From Serinicoccus marinus DSM 15273 (GTDB lineage Bacteria > Actinomycetota > Actinomycetes > Actinomycetales > Dermatophilaceae), in NCBI RefSeq assembly GCF_008386315.1, contig NZ_CP043808.1, positions 1,488,001 through 1,552,000 of the forward strand: a DNA stretch of 64,000 nucleotides, in the 5' to 3' direction. A model generated the notes under the pieces. That model worked only from the letters and a program-made list of their open reading frames with translations, made no database searches and had not been told where the DNA came from. The translations under genes were made by a program, and so were the position numbers. This document shows, one piece after another, positions 37,659-47,448 of this stretch. Numbering within the stretch: position 1 is the stretch's first letter; the number at the start of each line of letters is the position of its first letter.

Positions 37659-38114
37659 TCAGCCGGCCTTGGGCTCCAGTGTCATCGCGATGCTGTTGAT
37701 GCAGAAGCGCTGGTCGGTGGGGGTGTCGTAGCCCTCGCCCTCGAAGACGTGGCCGAGGTGGGAGCCGCAGGAGGCGCAGCGGACCTCGGTGCGCGTCGCG
37801 CCGAGCGAGTCGTCCTGGAGGTACTCCACCCGGTCTTCGGCGAGCGGGGAGTAGAAGCTCGGCCAGCCGCAGTGGCTCTCGAACTTCGTCTCGCTGCGGA
37901 ACAGCTCGGTGCCGCAGGCGCGGCAGGCGTAGACGCCCTCGGTGGTGGTGTTGGTGTACTCCCCGACGAAGGGGCGCTCGGTGCCAGCCTCACGCAGCAC
38001 GGCGTACTCCGCGGAGGAGAGCTGCTCGCGCCACTCCTGCTCGCTCTTGGCGGTGTCGTAGGCCTTGCCCTCGGGCTTGGCGGAGTCGGTCGCGGGGGTG
38101 CTGTGGTGGCTCAT
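37659..38114 (-). CDS. msrB: Peptide-methionine (R)-S-oxide reductase
   Basis: A 151-residue enzyme repairing methionine R-sulfoxide. Structural zinc cysteines occur as CRAC and CASC. The substrate site is FESHCGWPSFYSPL, and the catalytic cysteine is in DQRFCINSIAM near the C-terminus. A 25-residue polar N-terminal extension precedes the fold, and no signal peptide is seen, so it is cytosolic. It is divergent from the LigD-like gene, with a large palindrome between them. Confidence 0.95.
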   Translation of the reverse strand: MSHHSTPATDSAKPEGKAYDTAKSEQEWREQLSSAEYAVLREAGTERPFVGEYTNTTTEGVYACRACGTELFRSETKFESHCGWPSFYSPLAEDRVEYLQDDSLGATRTEVRCASCGSHLGHVFEGEGYDTPTDQRFCINSIAMTLEPKAG

Positions 38115-38158
38115 GCCCAGGACAACGAGCGGCGCCGCCGATTGCTTCCTGACCTGCC

Positions 38159-38210
38159 GTTCCGGACTTCGGTTCCTGGCGCTCGTCCCCCAGGAACCGA
38201 GGTCCAGAAC
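38159..38210. repeat. Large palindromic element, family member 1
   Basis: TCGGTTCCTGG (38169-38179) is perfectly complementary to CCAGGAACCGA (38190-38200). Outside it GTTCCGGAC pairs with GTCCAGAAC with one mismatch. It is preceded by GACCTGCC at 38151. The same flank and arrangement recur at 47439-47497, so it is a dispersed element rather than a chance hairpin. Confidence 0.85.
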
Positions 38211-38248
38211 CGTCGGTCGGTGCCGGGTCGTGCCGCTACATTGCGGGT

Positions 38249-39318
38249 ATGCCTGCCGACGCCCTGATCCTGACCGCACCCGGCCCGGACGGCGAGGAGC
38301 GGGCGGTCCGGCTGTCGAGCCGGACAAGGTGGTCTGGCCGGCCACGGAGGCGGGTGCGGCGATCACGAAGGCCGACCTCGCGGCATACCTCGAGGCGGTG
38401 TCGAAGCCGATGCTGCGTGCGCTCGCGGACCGGCCGGTGACCCTCCAGCGGGTCCGCGGTGGCATCGAGGGGGAGGAGTTCTACTCCAAGAACCCGCCCA
38501 AGGGGGTCCCCGAGTGGTCGCGGACCACGACGTGCACCTATCCCTCCGGCCGCAGCCACCCGCAGCTGGTGATCGACGATCTCGCCACGCTGTGGTGGAC
38601 CGCGCAGATGGGCACGGTGACCTGGCACCCGTGGCCGGTGCGCAGCGGCGACAACGACCATCCCGACGAGCTCCGCATCGATCTGGACCCGCAGCCCGGC
38701 CGCGGCTTCGCCGACGTCGTCGAGGCGGCCCGGGGGCTGCGTGAGGTGATGACCGAGGCGGGGCTCACGCCTTTCGTGAAGACCACGGGCAACCGGGGGG
38801 TCCACGTCTTCGCCGCGATCGAGCCGCGGCTGGAGTTCCTGGAGGTGCGGCACGCCGTCATCGGCCTCGCCCGCGAGCTGGAGCGACGGATGCCCGAGCT
38901 GGTCACGACGGCATGGTGGAAGGAGGAGCGCGGTGAGCGCATCTTCGTCGACTTCAACCAGGCGACGCGCGACCGCACCCTGGCCGCTGCCTGGAGCACC
39001 CGGATCCTCCCGGGCGCGCCGGTGTCGGTGCCCCTGACCTGGGAGCAGCTGGGGGATGTCGACCCGGCCGGGCTCACGCTGCACACGGTGCCGGACTTCC
39101 TCGCCGAGCACGGCGACGCCTGGGCGGGCCTGCATCGGGAGGCGGGCTCGGTCGACGGTGCCTACGCGCTGTGGGAGGCCGACCTGCAGCGTGGCCTGGG
39201 TGAGCTCAACTTCCCGCCCGACCACCCCAAGATGCCGGGTGAGCCGCCGCGCGTGCAGCCGTCCAAGAAGGTCGCGGAGCACTGGGACGCCGACGGCAAC
39301 CGGGTGGAGGGCACCTGA
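38249..39318 (+). CDS. LigD-type DNA polymerase/primase domain protein, one frameshift
   Basis: About 357 residues of the archaeo-eukaryotic primase fold (LigD PolDom) used in non-homologous end joining. The start MPADALILTAPGPDGEERAV is separated from EPDKVVWPATEAGAAITKAD by a missing base near 38318. Motifs include EGEEFYSKNPPKGVPEWSRT, DLATLWWTAQMGTVTWHPWP, the catalytic LRIDLDPQPGRGFADVV (DxD) and FVKTTGNRGVHVFAAI. No ligase or nuclease domain is attached. A stand-alone ATP ligase lies 4 kb downstream; no Ku gene is in the window. Confidence 0.87.
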
Positions 39319-39470
39319 GGGGTGAGGATCGATCGCCGTGGACGTGACACGCAGACAGGTCCGTTCCGCGCTCCTGACGATGTCACCCAGCGGCCCACTT
39401 CGGTGCCCTCGAAGGCCGTCATCATGAGCGCAACCGGGCCACTCGGCGCGCCCGGCGCGCGTGACTGCGC

Positions 39471-40669
39471 TCAGGTCGTCGTGGTCGCGAGGTAGAGGTC
39501 TCCGCGCCCTCGATCCGCACCGGCCCCGCCTGGTCGACGAAGCACGCGTCACCGCGGCGCAGCGTCAGGGTCGCCTCGCCCGCGCCCAGCGTGAACTCGC
39601 CCGCCAGCACCAGGGCGATCGACGGGCTGCCCGTGGCCACGTCTGCCGACCCGGTCACGCGCAGCAGCTGCCAGGGCACGTCCGCCCCGCTGGCCTGGGT
39701 GCTCGGACGGTATGCCCGCACCCCCGGGGCGACCTCGACCGGCGCCAGGCGCGGTGGCGGGCCCGGTGTGAAGTCCAGCACGCGCAGCAGCTCGGGAACG
39801 TCCACGTGCTTGCCGGTCAGGCCGCCGCGCAGCACGTTGTCGCTGGGGCCCATGACCTCGACCCCGAGGCCGGACAGGTAGGCGTGCACGTTGCCCGCCG
39901 GCAGCCACAGCGCCTCACCGGCGGCGAGTCGCACCCGGTTGAGCATCAGAGCCACGGCGATCCCCGGATCGCCGGGATGATGCGCGGTGAGCAGCCGGAC
40001 AAGGTCGGCATCGCGCTCCGGCAGGCCGTCGAGATCCTCCCCACCGAGCGCACGCACCAGCCTCCCGACCTCCGGGTCGCCGGAGAGCAGCCACGCCACC
40101 GCGGCACGCACCCCCGAGCCCGTGTGACCGGCGACCTCCCCCTGCCCCGGGGCACTCGCGACCCGATCTCGCCACACCCCGACGGCAGGGTCGTCGAGCA
40201 ACCCCGCCAGGGTGTCCAGCAGCGCGAGGACCTCCTCGACCGGCCGGAAGCCGCACAACGCGTCGAAGCCGTCCTCGACGGCCACGATGATCTCCGGCTT
40301 GGCGTGCGGGTCCTGGTAGCTGCGCTCCGGTGCACCGAGCGGCACCCCGGCCGCCTCCTCCCGGGCATACCCGGCCCGCGCCTGCTCCGCGCTGGGGTGC
40401 GCCTGCAGCGACAGCGGTGAGGCCGCGGCCAACAGCTTCATGAGGTAGGGGAGAGACCCGCCGGTGCGCTGCTCCCAGACCGCGAGGTCGGTCCAGGCCG
40501 CCGTGGCCTCGAGCGCCCGGGAGGGTGCACCCGCGTGCGCCCCCAGCCACAGCTCGGCCTCCGGGCCGGTGCCCGGCGGCTGGCCAAGCGCGGCCCGGAT
40601 GCCGCCGACCCGGCCCCAGGCGTAGTCCCGGACCTCGCCGGCGAGCGGCACCAGCCCCGCCGGGCTCAC
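39471..40669 (-). CDS. manA: Mannose-6-phosphate isomerase, frame break near the C-terminus
   Basis: About 400 residues, interconverting fructose-6-P and mannose-6-P for GDP-mannose and glycan supply. Zinc ligands are in LSLQAHPSAEQARAGY (Gln, His), AKPEIIVAVEDGF (Glu) and AGNVHAYLSGLGVEVMG (His). A cupin-like C-terminus ends VRIEGAE. One missing base near 39497 would restore a DLYLATTTT ending and the stop at 39471; as read, the frame continues to 39422. The GTG start at 40669 overlaps the upstream stop (GTGA). Confidence 0.88.
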
Positions 40670-43308
40670 GGGTCAACCCCCGTCTCCTCCTCGTGGATCC
40701 TCACCGTGCCCGCGTCGCCGTCCACGGTGAGCATCGTCCCCGTGGTGATGCGCTCGGTCGCGGAGCCGGTGCCCATCACGGCAGGTATGCCGTACTCCCG
40801 CGCCACGATCGACCCGTGCGCGAGGGCACCGCCGACATCGGTCACCAGCCCGGCCGCCTGCCCGAAGAGCGGTGTCCAGGCCGGGGTGGTCGTCCGGGCG
40901 ACGAGGATGCTCCCGGGCCGCATGAGGTGGAAGTCCGCGGTCGAGCCGATGACGCAGGCGGGGGCGGTGACCCGTCCCGAGCTCACCGCAAAACCGGTGA
41001 GCGTGCTCGCGTCGGCACCGGAACTTCCGCCCGGGGTGGGGTGGAAGGCCGTGAGCTCGAACGGCCCGACCTTGAGGGCGCCGCGCTCGGGCACGATCGG
41101 CGGTGGCGTGAGCCGGGAGCGCGCGGCGCGAAGGTCCCGACGCTCCTGGGCGAGACCGGCCAGATGGGCGGGCTCGCCGATGGCTCCCTCAGGACCAGTC
41201 ACGGCACCGGTGTCCCTCGACCCGGTCTGCTCGCCCGCGATCCCGCCCCTCAGCCCCAGTGCCGACCGGATCTCGGCGTCGGTGAGGAAGTAGACGTCGC
41301 CCGCGTCATAGAGCGCCCCGACCTCCACCAGCCGTCGACCCAGCTCGGCGGCCAGGCGCCGGGCCGCCGGCCAGCCCGACCCGAGGTGGAACATCACGTG
41401 CTCGCGGTAGGGCGCGTAGTGGGCGGTCCACCGCCAGAGCAGGTCGAAGGCGGCGCGCGCGAGCGGTCCGAGCCGTCGGCGGGTGTGCGCCAGCAGCTCC
41501 TCGCGCTCGGCAGCCATCCTCCGCTGGCGGGCGCGCGCGCCCTCGGCCGGCTCGGACTCGACCAGTGCCCGCAATGTCGCGGCCACCAGCGTCGGGTCCT
41601 CGCCCATCGGCGGCTCGGCGAAGTCGAGGGAGTAGATCTGGTGGCCGTAGGTCGCCAGGTGCCGGCGCAGCCCGGCCAGGACCGCACCCCCAGCCGGATG
41701 CTGCGCCAGCGCGGGCAGGAGCTGCGCGGGCTCGGTGCCGAGCACGAGGTCGCGCAGACCCGCCGACGCCCGTATCTGGTCCGCCAGCCCCTCCACATCG
41801 GCCTGCGCGTCGAGGGCGGGGGAGGCGAAGCCGCGCAGGAAGGACGAGCTGCCCAGGCCGGGCTCCGGCAGCGCCGACCGCAGCGGCGGCAGCCGCAGGG
41901 CCAGCCCGAAGGTCGGGTCGAGCAGCCGCGACATCCCGAGGTTCAGCGCCGAGCCGAACCAGTAGCGCGCGTCCTCCAGCGCCAGCTCGGCGAGCCCGTC
42001 GAGGAGGTCCTCGCCCGTCGCCGTCGCGAGGTCGACGTGGGTCCACCGAGCCCGCACCTGCTGGTAGCGGGGGAGCACGGCCCCGTGCCAGTCGAAGGCC
42101 GGGCTCCCGAAGATGCGGGGGAGGCGGGCATACACCCCGGCGATGCCGCGCAGCGTCGCCCACCCCATCCGGAAGCTGGCAGTGGTGTAGCCGAAGCCGT
42201 TGATGGAGCGCCCGAACCCCTGCGGCACCATCTCGTCGACGTCGAAGGTGGCGCCGGTCGCCGAGGCCATCTCCTGGCCGAGCTCGCGCATCGCCTGCTG
42301 CAGCCCGCGGCGGAGGTAGAGCTCCTCGAAGAGCGGCGACAGCGGGCCGGGCATGTGCTCCACGACCTGCCGACGCATCCACACCGTGCCCGGCACGGGC
42401 GGCTCCCACCGCACGTCCTTCAGCGGTGCCGGCGGCAGGGAGGTGATCGGCCGTGCCTGCAGCACCGCCACGGTGCCCTCGCTCACCGCCCACTCGATGT
42501 CCATCGGCGTCCCGGTGTGCTCGGCGATGCGGCCACCCAGCCCCGTCAGCTCCAGCGCCGTCGCACGGTCGAGGGCGGGGGCGTCGACGAGCTCGGCCGG
42601 GGTGGGCTCCTCCCGGGTGCCGGTCGGCGTCGGCACGGTGCGCACCTCCTTGGCCGCGACGTGCTCCTCGACGACCTCGGGCGCGACCGGGTCGGCGGTG
42701 CTCACCACGACGGTGTCTGGCGTGACCAGACCACCCACCACGGCCTCCCCGAGACCCCACGCGGCGTTGATGACGGTCCGCCCGCGCTCGCCGGTCGCCG
42801 GGTCGGCGGTGAAGAGCACCCCGGCCACGTCCGCCGGCACCAGCCGCTGCACGACGACCGCCATCGCGACGTCCTCCTCGCGCAGGCCCTGCCTGGCGCG
42901 GTAGGCGACCGCGCGCTCGGACCGCAGCCCGGCCCAGCAGTCGCGCACGGCGAGCAGCACCGGGTCGGTCCCGGCGACGTGCAGGAAGGTGTCCTGCTGG
43001 CCGGCGAAGCTCGCCTCCGGCAGGTCCTCTGCGGTGGCCGAGGAGCGCACGGCCACCGGCAGATCCTCCCCGGCGCCGGCCCGCACGCCCAGCTCGAGGT
43101 ATGCCTGCGCCACCTGGTCACGCACCTCCTCGGGCAGTTCGCCACCAGAGCCGGCCGCGGCGTACGCCTCCGTCGTCAGCACGAACCCGTCCGGCACCGG
43201 CATCCCGGCGCGCACCAGCTGGCCGAGCCCGGCCGCCTTGCCGCCCACGTCCGCGAGCATCGAGGCGTCCACCTGCTCCAGCCACCGGACGAACCCGTCG
43301 GCAGGCAT
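40666..43308 (-). CDS. PEP-synthase-like / rifampicin phosphotransferase-like three-domain enzyme
   Basis: An 880-residue protein. The N-terminal ATP-grasp (about 1-315) has DVGGKAAGLGQLVRAGMPVP, VAVRSSATAEDLPEASFAGQ and MDIEWAVSEGTVAVLQARPI. A long middle domain (about 320-760) has no PEP-synthase-like barrel motif. The C-terminal phosphohistidine domain has LVTDVGGALAHGSIVAREYG with the catalytic His near residue 831. Size and order (ATP-binding, middle, His) match rifampicin phosphotransferase, about 867 residues, rather than PpsA, whose His domain is central. Many actinobacterial homologues have unknown substrates, so antibiotic inactivation is an inference. It is coupled to manA by GTGA. 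Confidence 0.72.
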   Translation of the reverse strand: MPADGFVRWLEQVDASMLADVGGKAAGLGQLVRAGMPVPDGFVLTTEAYAAAGSGGELPEEVRDQVAQAYLELGVRAGAGEDLPVAVRSSATAEDLPEASFAGQQDTFLHVAGTDPVLLAVRDCWAGLRSERAVAYRARQGLREEDVAMAVVVQRLVPADVAGVLFTADPATGERGRTVINAAWGLGEAVVGGLVTPDTVVVSTADPVAPEVVEEHVAAKEVRTVPTPTGTREEPTPAELVDAPALDRATALELTGLGGRIAEHTGTPMDIEWAVSEGTVAVLQARPITSLPPAPLKDVRWEPPVPGTVWMRRQVVEHMPGPLSPLFEELYLRRGLQQAMRELGQEMASATGATFDVDEMVPQGFGRSINGFGYTTASFRMGWATLRGIAGVYARLPRIFGSPAFDWHGAVLPRYQQVRARWTHVDLATATGEDLLDGLAELALEDARYWFGSALNLGMSRLLDPTFGLALRLPPLRSALPEPGLGSSSFLRGFASPALDAQADVEGLADQIRASAGLRDLVLGTEPAQLLPALAQHPAGGAVLAGLRRHLATYGHQIYSLDFAEPPMGEDPTLVAATLRALVESEPAEGARARQRRMAAEREELLAHTRRRLGPLARAAFDLLWRWTAHYAPYREHVMFHLGSGWPAARRLAAELGRRLVEVGALYDAGDVYFLTDAEIRSALGLRGGIAGEQTGSRDTGAVTGPEGAIGEPAHLAGLAQERRDLRAARSRLTPPPIVPERGALKVGPFELTAFHPTPGGSSGADASTLTGFAVSSGRVTAPACVIGSTADFHLMRPGSILVARTTTPAWTPLFGQAAGLVTDVGGALAHGSIVAREYGIPAVMGTGSATERITTGTMLTVDGDAGTVRIHEEETGVDP

Positions 43309-43440
43309 ACGCCTCACCCTCCTCGGTCGACCCGGGGCGCCCTCACCCCGCCTGGCCCGCCAGTATGCCCGCACCCACCGACACGCTCGTGCCCGCCTGG
43401 CCCCCGGACGGCTGTCGGCGGCATCGGGCACACTGAGCGC

Positions 43441-44520
43441 GTGGACCTGCCCGTCATGCCCCCGGTCAAGCCGATGCTCGCCAAGCCGGCCGCGAGCCTG
43501 CCCCCCGGCTGGCTCTACGACCCGAAGTGGGACGGCTTCCGCTCCATCGTCTTCCGCGACGGCGACGAGGTCGAGCTGGGCTCGCGCAACGAGAAGCCGA
43601 TGACCCGCTACTTCCCGGAGCTCGTCGAGGCGGCGCGTGCCGAGCTGCCGCCGCGCTGCGTCGTCGACGGCGAGATCGTGGTCTCCTCCCCGGACGGGTC
43701 GCGGCTCGACTTCGACGCCCTCGGCCAACGGATCCACCCCGCGGACTCCCGGGTCCGGATGCTCAGCGAGGCGACCCCCGCGGCCTTCGTCGCCTTCGAC
43801 CTGCTGGCCCTGGGCGACGACGACCTCACCGGTATGCCGTTCCGCGAGCGCCGCGCCCGGCTGGAGTCGGTCCTGCCCAGCACCTCCAGCGGCTCGATCC
43901 ACCTCTCGCCGCTCACCGACGACCTGGAGCTGGCGATGCGGTGGTTCACCGACTTCGAGGGTGCGGGGCTCGACGGCATGATCGGCAAGGACCCCGAGGC
44001 GGTCTACGAGCCCAACAAGCGCATCCTCATCAAGCTCAAGCACACCCGCACCGCCGACTGCGTCGTGGCCGGCTACCGCACCCACAAGTCGGGCGACGAC
44101 GTCATCGGCTCGCTGCTGCTGGGCCTGTTCACCGACGAGGGACGACTGGCCCACGTCGGGGTGTCCTCCTCCTTCACCATGGCGCGACGGCGCGAGCTCT
44201 TCACCGAGCTTCAGCCGCTGGTGACCGACTTCGAGGGCCACCCGTGGGACTGGGCGTCCCAGCTGCAGGCCGACACCCCGCGCAAGAGCGAGGGATCGCG
44301 CTGGGCGGCCGGCAAGGACCTGTCGTTCACGCCGCTGCGACCCGAGCGGGTCGTCGAGGTGAAGTACGACTACCTCGAGGGTGGCCGCTTCCGGCACACC
44401 GCCCACTTCCAGCGCTGGCGGGAGGACCGCGAGCCGGCCAGCTGCACCTTCGAGCAGCTCGACCAGCCGGTGGACTACCCCCTCGCCGACGTGCTCGGGG
44501 CCCCGGTGACGGGTCGCTGA
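43441..44520 (+). CDS. ligC: ATP-dependent DNA ligase (LigC-like)
   Basis: A 359-residue ligase that seals nicks through an enzyme-AMP intermediate. The adenylated lysine is Lys29 in YDPKWDGFRSIVF (motif I); RNEKPMTRYFPEL, VVDGEIVVSSPDGSRLDFDA, GLDGMIGKDP (motif IV) and LIKLKHTRTADCVVAGYRTH (motif V) follow. A C-terminal OB-fold ends the protein. Its length without extra domains fits LigC, a backup NHEJ/repair ligase in actinobacteria. GTG at 43441 gives VDLPVMPPVKPMLAKP, the conserved N-terminus. It is divergent from the phosphotransferase-like gene. Confidence 0.9.
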   Translation: MDLPVMPPVKPMLAKPAASLPPGWLYDPKWDGFRSIVFRDGDEVELGSRNEKPMTRYFPELVEAARAELPPRCVVDGEIVVSSPDGSRLDFDALGQRIHPADSRVRMLSEATPAAFVAFDLLALGDDDLTGMPFRERRARLESVLPSTSSGSIHLSPLTDDLELAMRWFTDFEGAGLDGMIGKDPEAVYEPNKRILIKLKHTRTADCVVAGYRTHKSGDDVIGSLLLGLFTDEGRLAHVGVSSSFTMARRRELFTELQPLVTDFEGHPWDWASQLQADTPRKSEGSRWAAGKDLSFTPLRPERVVEVKYDYLEGGRFRHTAHFQRWREDREPASCTFEQLDQPVDYPLADVLGAPVTGR

Positions 44521-44548
44521 GGCAGGGGGCACGAGGCAGGTGGCACGC

Positions 44549-45754
44549 ATGACGAGCACGGCGGGGCGGGCGGCGGCGGTCGGGTCGGCCGTGGCCGGGG
44601 GAGCGGCGGTGGGCGGAGCCGTGTCGATGGGCACGGCGACCTACTTCGCGCACCGGGTCATCACCCCGGACCACGAGAAGAAGGACGACGTCACCGTCGT
44701 GTCCGTGGACACCGAGGCGGGCACCGTGACCCTGCGCGCCGACCCGCAGACCACGTCCGTCGGGCGCTACGGCCTGTGGCTGGACCGGGGCGCCGGGCAC
44801 GCCCGGCTCGGCGAGGTGGTCGAGCCGGCGCACACCGAGCCGGAGGAGCAGGCACGCGGTCATCGGCGGCAGACCGTCGTGACCCGGCAGCTGCTCGGCG
44901 TCGACGTCGGCGACCTCGTGCCCGGCCCGGCCCGGTGGAACAAGTACTTCTACTGCGGCGACCCGTCCGGCTCGCTCGGCCTGGAGCACGAGGACGTCGT
45001 GGTCACCTCGGACATCGGGGACCTGCCCGCGTGGCGGGTCCCTGGCGACCCGTCGGCCCCGGGACACGGCGAGGACTGGGCGATCCTCGTGCACGGCCGC
45101 AGCGCGCAGCGCGGCGAGACGCTGCGCGCCGTCCCGGTGCTGCACCGCCTGGGCTACACCTGCCTGATCCCGATGTACCGCAACGACATCGGGGCACCCC
45201 CGTCGTCGGACGGGCGCTACAGCCTCGGCCTGTCCGAGTGGCGCGACATCGACGCCGCGATGCGGTATGCCCTCGCGCACGGCGCCCGGCGGCTCGTCCT
45301 GCTCGGGTGGTCCATGGGCGGCGCGATCGTGCTGCAGGCGCTCAACCGCTCCGACGTCGCGCACCGGGTGCAGCGGGTCGTGCTCAACGGGCCGGTCATC
45401 GACTGGGGATCGGTGCTGGCGCACCAGGCCGACCTGCACTTCATCCCCCGGCCCATCGAACAGCTGGCCCGCAGCCTGCTGCGCAGCAAGGCCTCCCGTC
45501 ACCTGCTGCGGGTCGCAGAGCCGGTCGACGTCGCGGCGACCAACTGGGTGGACCGGGCCGACGAGGTCAGCCACCGCATGTTCATCATCCACTCGATGAC
45601 CGACGAGACGGTGCCCTACGGCCCCTCGCAGGACCTCGCCCGGCGCCGCCCGGGTCTGGTGCAGACCTTCGTCTGGCCCCAGGCGCGGCACTGCCAGGAG
45701 TGGAACACCAACCCCTCGCTCTGGGAGGACCTCGTCGCCTCCTTCGTGCGCTGA
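44549..45754 (+). CDS. Membrane-anchored alpha/beta hydrolase
   Basis: A 401-residue protein. An N-terminal Ala/Gly-rich hydrophobic stretch (about 8-35) is probably a membrane anchor. The hydrolase fold has AILVHGRSAQRGETLRAVPV (oxyanion region), the nucleophile elbow LLGWSMGGAIVLQALNRSDV, an aspartate in MFIIHSMTDETVPYGPSQDL and a histidine in WPQARHCQEW. These form a plausible Ser-Asp-His triad. Substrate is unknown. GAGGCAGG precedes the ATG at 44549, so I prefer it to the GTG at 44540. It is followed 17 bp later by the reductase gene. Confidence 0.82.
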   Translation: MTSTAGRAAAVGSAVAGGAAVGGAVSMGTATYFAHRVITPDHEKKDDVTVVSVDTEAGTVTLRADPQTTSVGRYGLWLDRGAGHARLGEVVEPAHTEPEEQARGHRRQTVVTRQLLGVDVGDLVPGPARWNKYFYCGDPSGSLGLEHEDVVVTSDIGDLPAWRVPGDPSAPGHGEDWAILVHGRSAQRGETLRAVPVLHRLGYTCLIPMYRNDIGAPPSSDGRYSLGLSEWRDIDAAMRYALAHGARRLVLLGWSMGGAIVLQALNRSDVAHRVQRVVLNGPVIDWGSVLAHQADLHFIPRPIEQLARSLLRSKASRHLLRVAEPVDVAATNWVDRADEVSHRMFIIHSMTDETVPYGPSQDLARRRPGLVQTFVWPQARHCQEWNTNPSLWEDLVASFVR

Positions 45755-45771
45755 GCCGGAGAGGGCACCAC

Positions 45772-46404
45772 ATGGGAGCACTTCAGCTGGCCCGCGGGCC
45801 GCTCACCGAGGACGAGCTGGACGCGTGGTACGCCCTGCCCGAGGACCACCCGGCCGACACGGCCTGGGTGCGGGGCAGCTTCATCGCGACGCTGGACGGC
45901 CGGGCCACCGGCCCGGACGGCCGCAGCGGTGGGCTCAACGAGGGCTCGGAGGGTGATCACGCCGCCTTCGAGGCGGGGCGCCGCTGGGCAGAGGCGGTCG
46001 TGGTCGGTGCCGGCACCGCGCGGGCGGAGGGCTACGCGCCGCTCGAGGGGTGTCTGCTGGTCGTGGTGACGCGGTCCGGCGACGTGCCGGCGTCGCTGCG
46101 CGACCACCCGGACGTCCTGGTGGTCGGCGGCGACGGCGAGGACGTCGGTCCCGAGCGTGTCCTGGCGGCGATACGTGACCGCGGGCTCCACCGGGTCGTG
46201 GTCGAGGGTGGCTCGGCCCTCTTCGGCCCGTGGGTCGCGGCCGGAGCGGTCGACGAGCTGTGCGTCACGGTCCGGCCGGTGCTCGCCGGTGGCGAGGCTC
46301 CCTCGCTGGTGCCCGCGGACGTGCAGCTCCCCCAGCTGGTCGGCGAGGCCACCCACCTCATCGAGTGGGACGGCGACCTGCTCCTGCGGACCCGGCTGCG
46401 CTGA
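45772..46404 (+). CDS. RibD C-terminal-type pyrimidine reductase family protein
   Basis: A 210-residue NADPH reductase-like protein of the dihydrofolate-reductase/RibD-C fold: WVRGSFIATLDGRATGPDGR, EAVVVGAGTARAEGYAPL, HRVVVEGGSALFGPWVAAGA and the terminal LVGEATHLIEWDGDLLLRTR. It has no deaminase domain, so it is not full RibD; such stand-alone reductases may act on riboflavin-pathway pyrimidines or other substrates. GGAGAGGG precedes the ATG. A related reductase module is fused to GTP cyclohydrolase II at the right edge of the window. Confidence 0.85.
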   Translation: MGALQLARGPLTEDELDAWYALPEDHPADTAWVRGSFIATLDGRATGPDGRSGGLNEGSEGDHAAFEAGRRWAEAVVVGAGTARAEGYAPLEGCLLVVVTRSGDVPASLRDHPDVLVVGGDGEDVGPERVLAAIRDRGLHRVVVEGGSALFGPWVAAGAVDELCVTVRPVLAGGEAPSLVPADVQLPQLVGEATHLIEWDGDLLLRTRLR

Positions 46405-46435
46405 CGGCGCCCGGCCGGTCTGCCAGACTGCGGCG

Positions 46436-47438
46436 ATGGGCACGAAGGCGAAGAAGAAGAAGCAGAAGAAGAAGGACGAGGCCAAGGCCGCGCAGCTCAA
46501 GGCCACGTCGGGCAAGGCCGCGAAGGGCGCCAAGGGCAAGAAGGCCGCCAAGGGCCAGAAAGGCGCGAAGGCCCGACCGAGCGCAGCTCCGCGCAGCAGG
46601 CGACGGCGACGTCATACACCGACGCCCTGCGCGCCGGCGACGGCTTCGTGCTCGCCGACCTCGACCCGCGCTCGACCCCGGCCTTCGGGGGGACAAGCAG
46701 GCGGGCAAGGAGGCGCTGGCCGCCGCCGACGACGAGCTCGACACGCTGCAGGAGCAGCTGTATGCCGAGTCCAAGGCGGGTGGCCGCAAGCGGGTCCTGC
46801 TCGTGGTGCAGGGGATGGACACCGCGGGCAAGGGCGGCATCATGCGGCACGTCGTCGGCGCCGTGGACCCGCAGGGCGTCGAGCTCACCGCCTTCAAGGC
46901 GCCCACCGCGGAGGAGAAGGAGCACCCCTTCCTGTGGCGCATCCGCAAGGCGCTGCCCGGCCCCGGGATGATCGGGGTCTTCGACCGCTCCCACTACGAG
47001 GACGTGCTCATCGTCCGGGTGCACGACCTGGTGCCGCCGAGCCAGTGGAAGCGGCGCTACGCCACGATCAACCGCTTCGAGCAGGGCCTGGTCGACGACG
47101 ACGTCACCGTCATCAAGGTCATGCTGCACATCAGCGCCGACGAGCAGAAGGAGCGGCTTGCCGAGCGGCTGGAGCGCCCGGACAAGCACTGGAAGTTCAA
47201 CCCCGGCGACCTGGACGAGCGCGCCTACTGGGACGACTACCAGGAGGCCTACCAGGCGCTGCTCGAGCGCTGCAGCACGGACGCGGCGCCGTGGTTCGTC
47301 GTCCCCGCCGACCGCAAGTGGTATGCCCGGCTCGCCGTCCAGCAGCTGCTCCTGGAGCACCTGCGCGGGCTCGACCTCGCCTGGCCGGAGGCAGACTTCG
47401 ACGTCGCGGAGCAGACCGAGCGGCTCGCCGACCTCTGA
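46436..47438 (+). CDS. ppk2: Polyphosphate kinase 2 family protein with lysine-rich tail, two frameshifts
   Basis: The N-terminal 45 residues are an unusual Lys/Ala/Gly-rich low-complexity tail (MGTKAKKKKQKKKDEAKAAQ). The frame then breaks near 46578, runs as TERSSAQQATATSYTDALRA then GDGFVLADLDPRSTPAF, breaks again near 46690, and continues as DKQAGKEALAAADDELDTLQ to the stop. The core has Walker A LLVVQGMDTAGKGGIMRHVV, the lid region TAFKAPTAEEKEHPFLWRI and Walker B FDRSHYEDVL. PPK2 enzymes transfer phosphate between polyphosphate and nucleotides. The basic tail might bind polyphosphate. Length when repaired is about 335. Confidence 0.85.
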
Positions 47439-47448
47439 GACCTGCCGT

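Noticed and set aside
40525..44520. A 1331-codon plus-strand open frame opposite the phosphotransferase-like gene
   Set aside because: Its first 970 codons are antisense to a well-supported gene and rich in Arg/Gly/His. Only the last 360 codons (ligase) are real.
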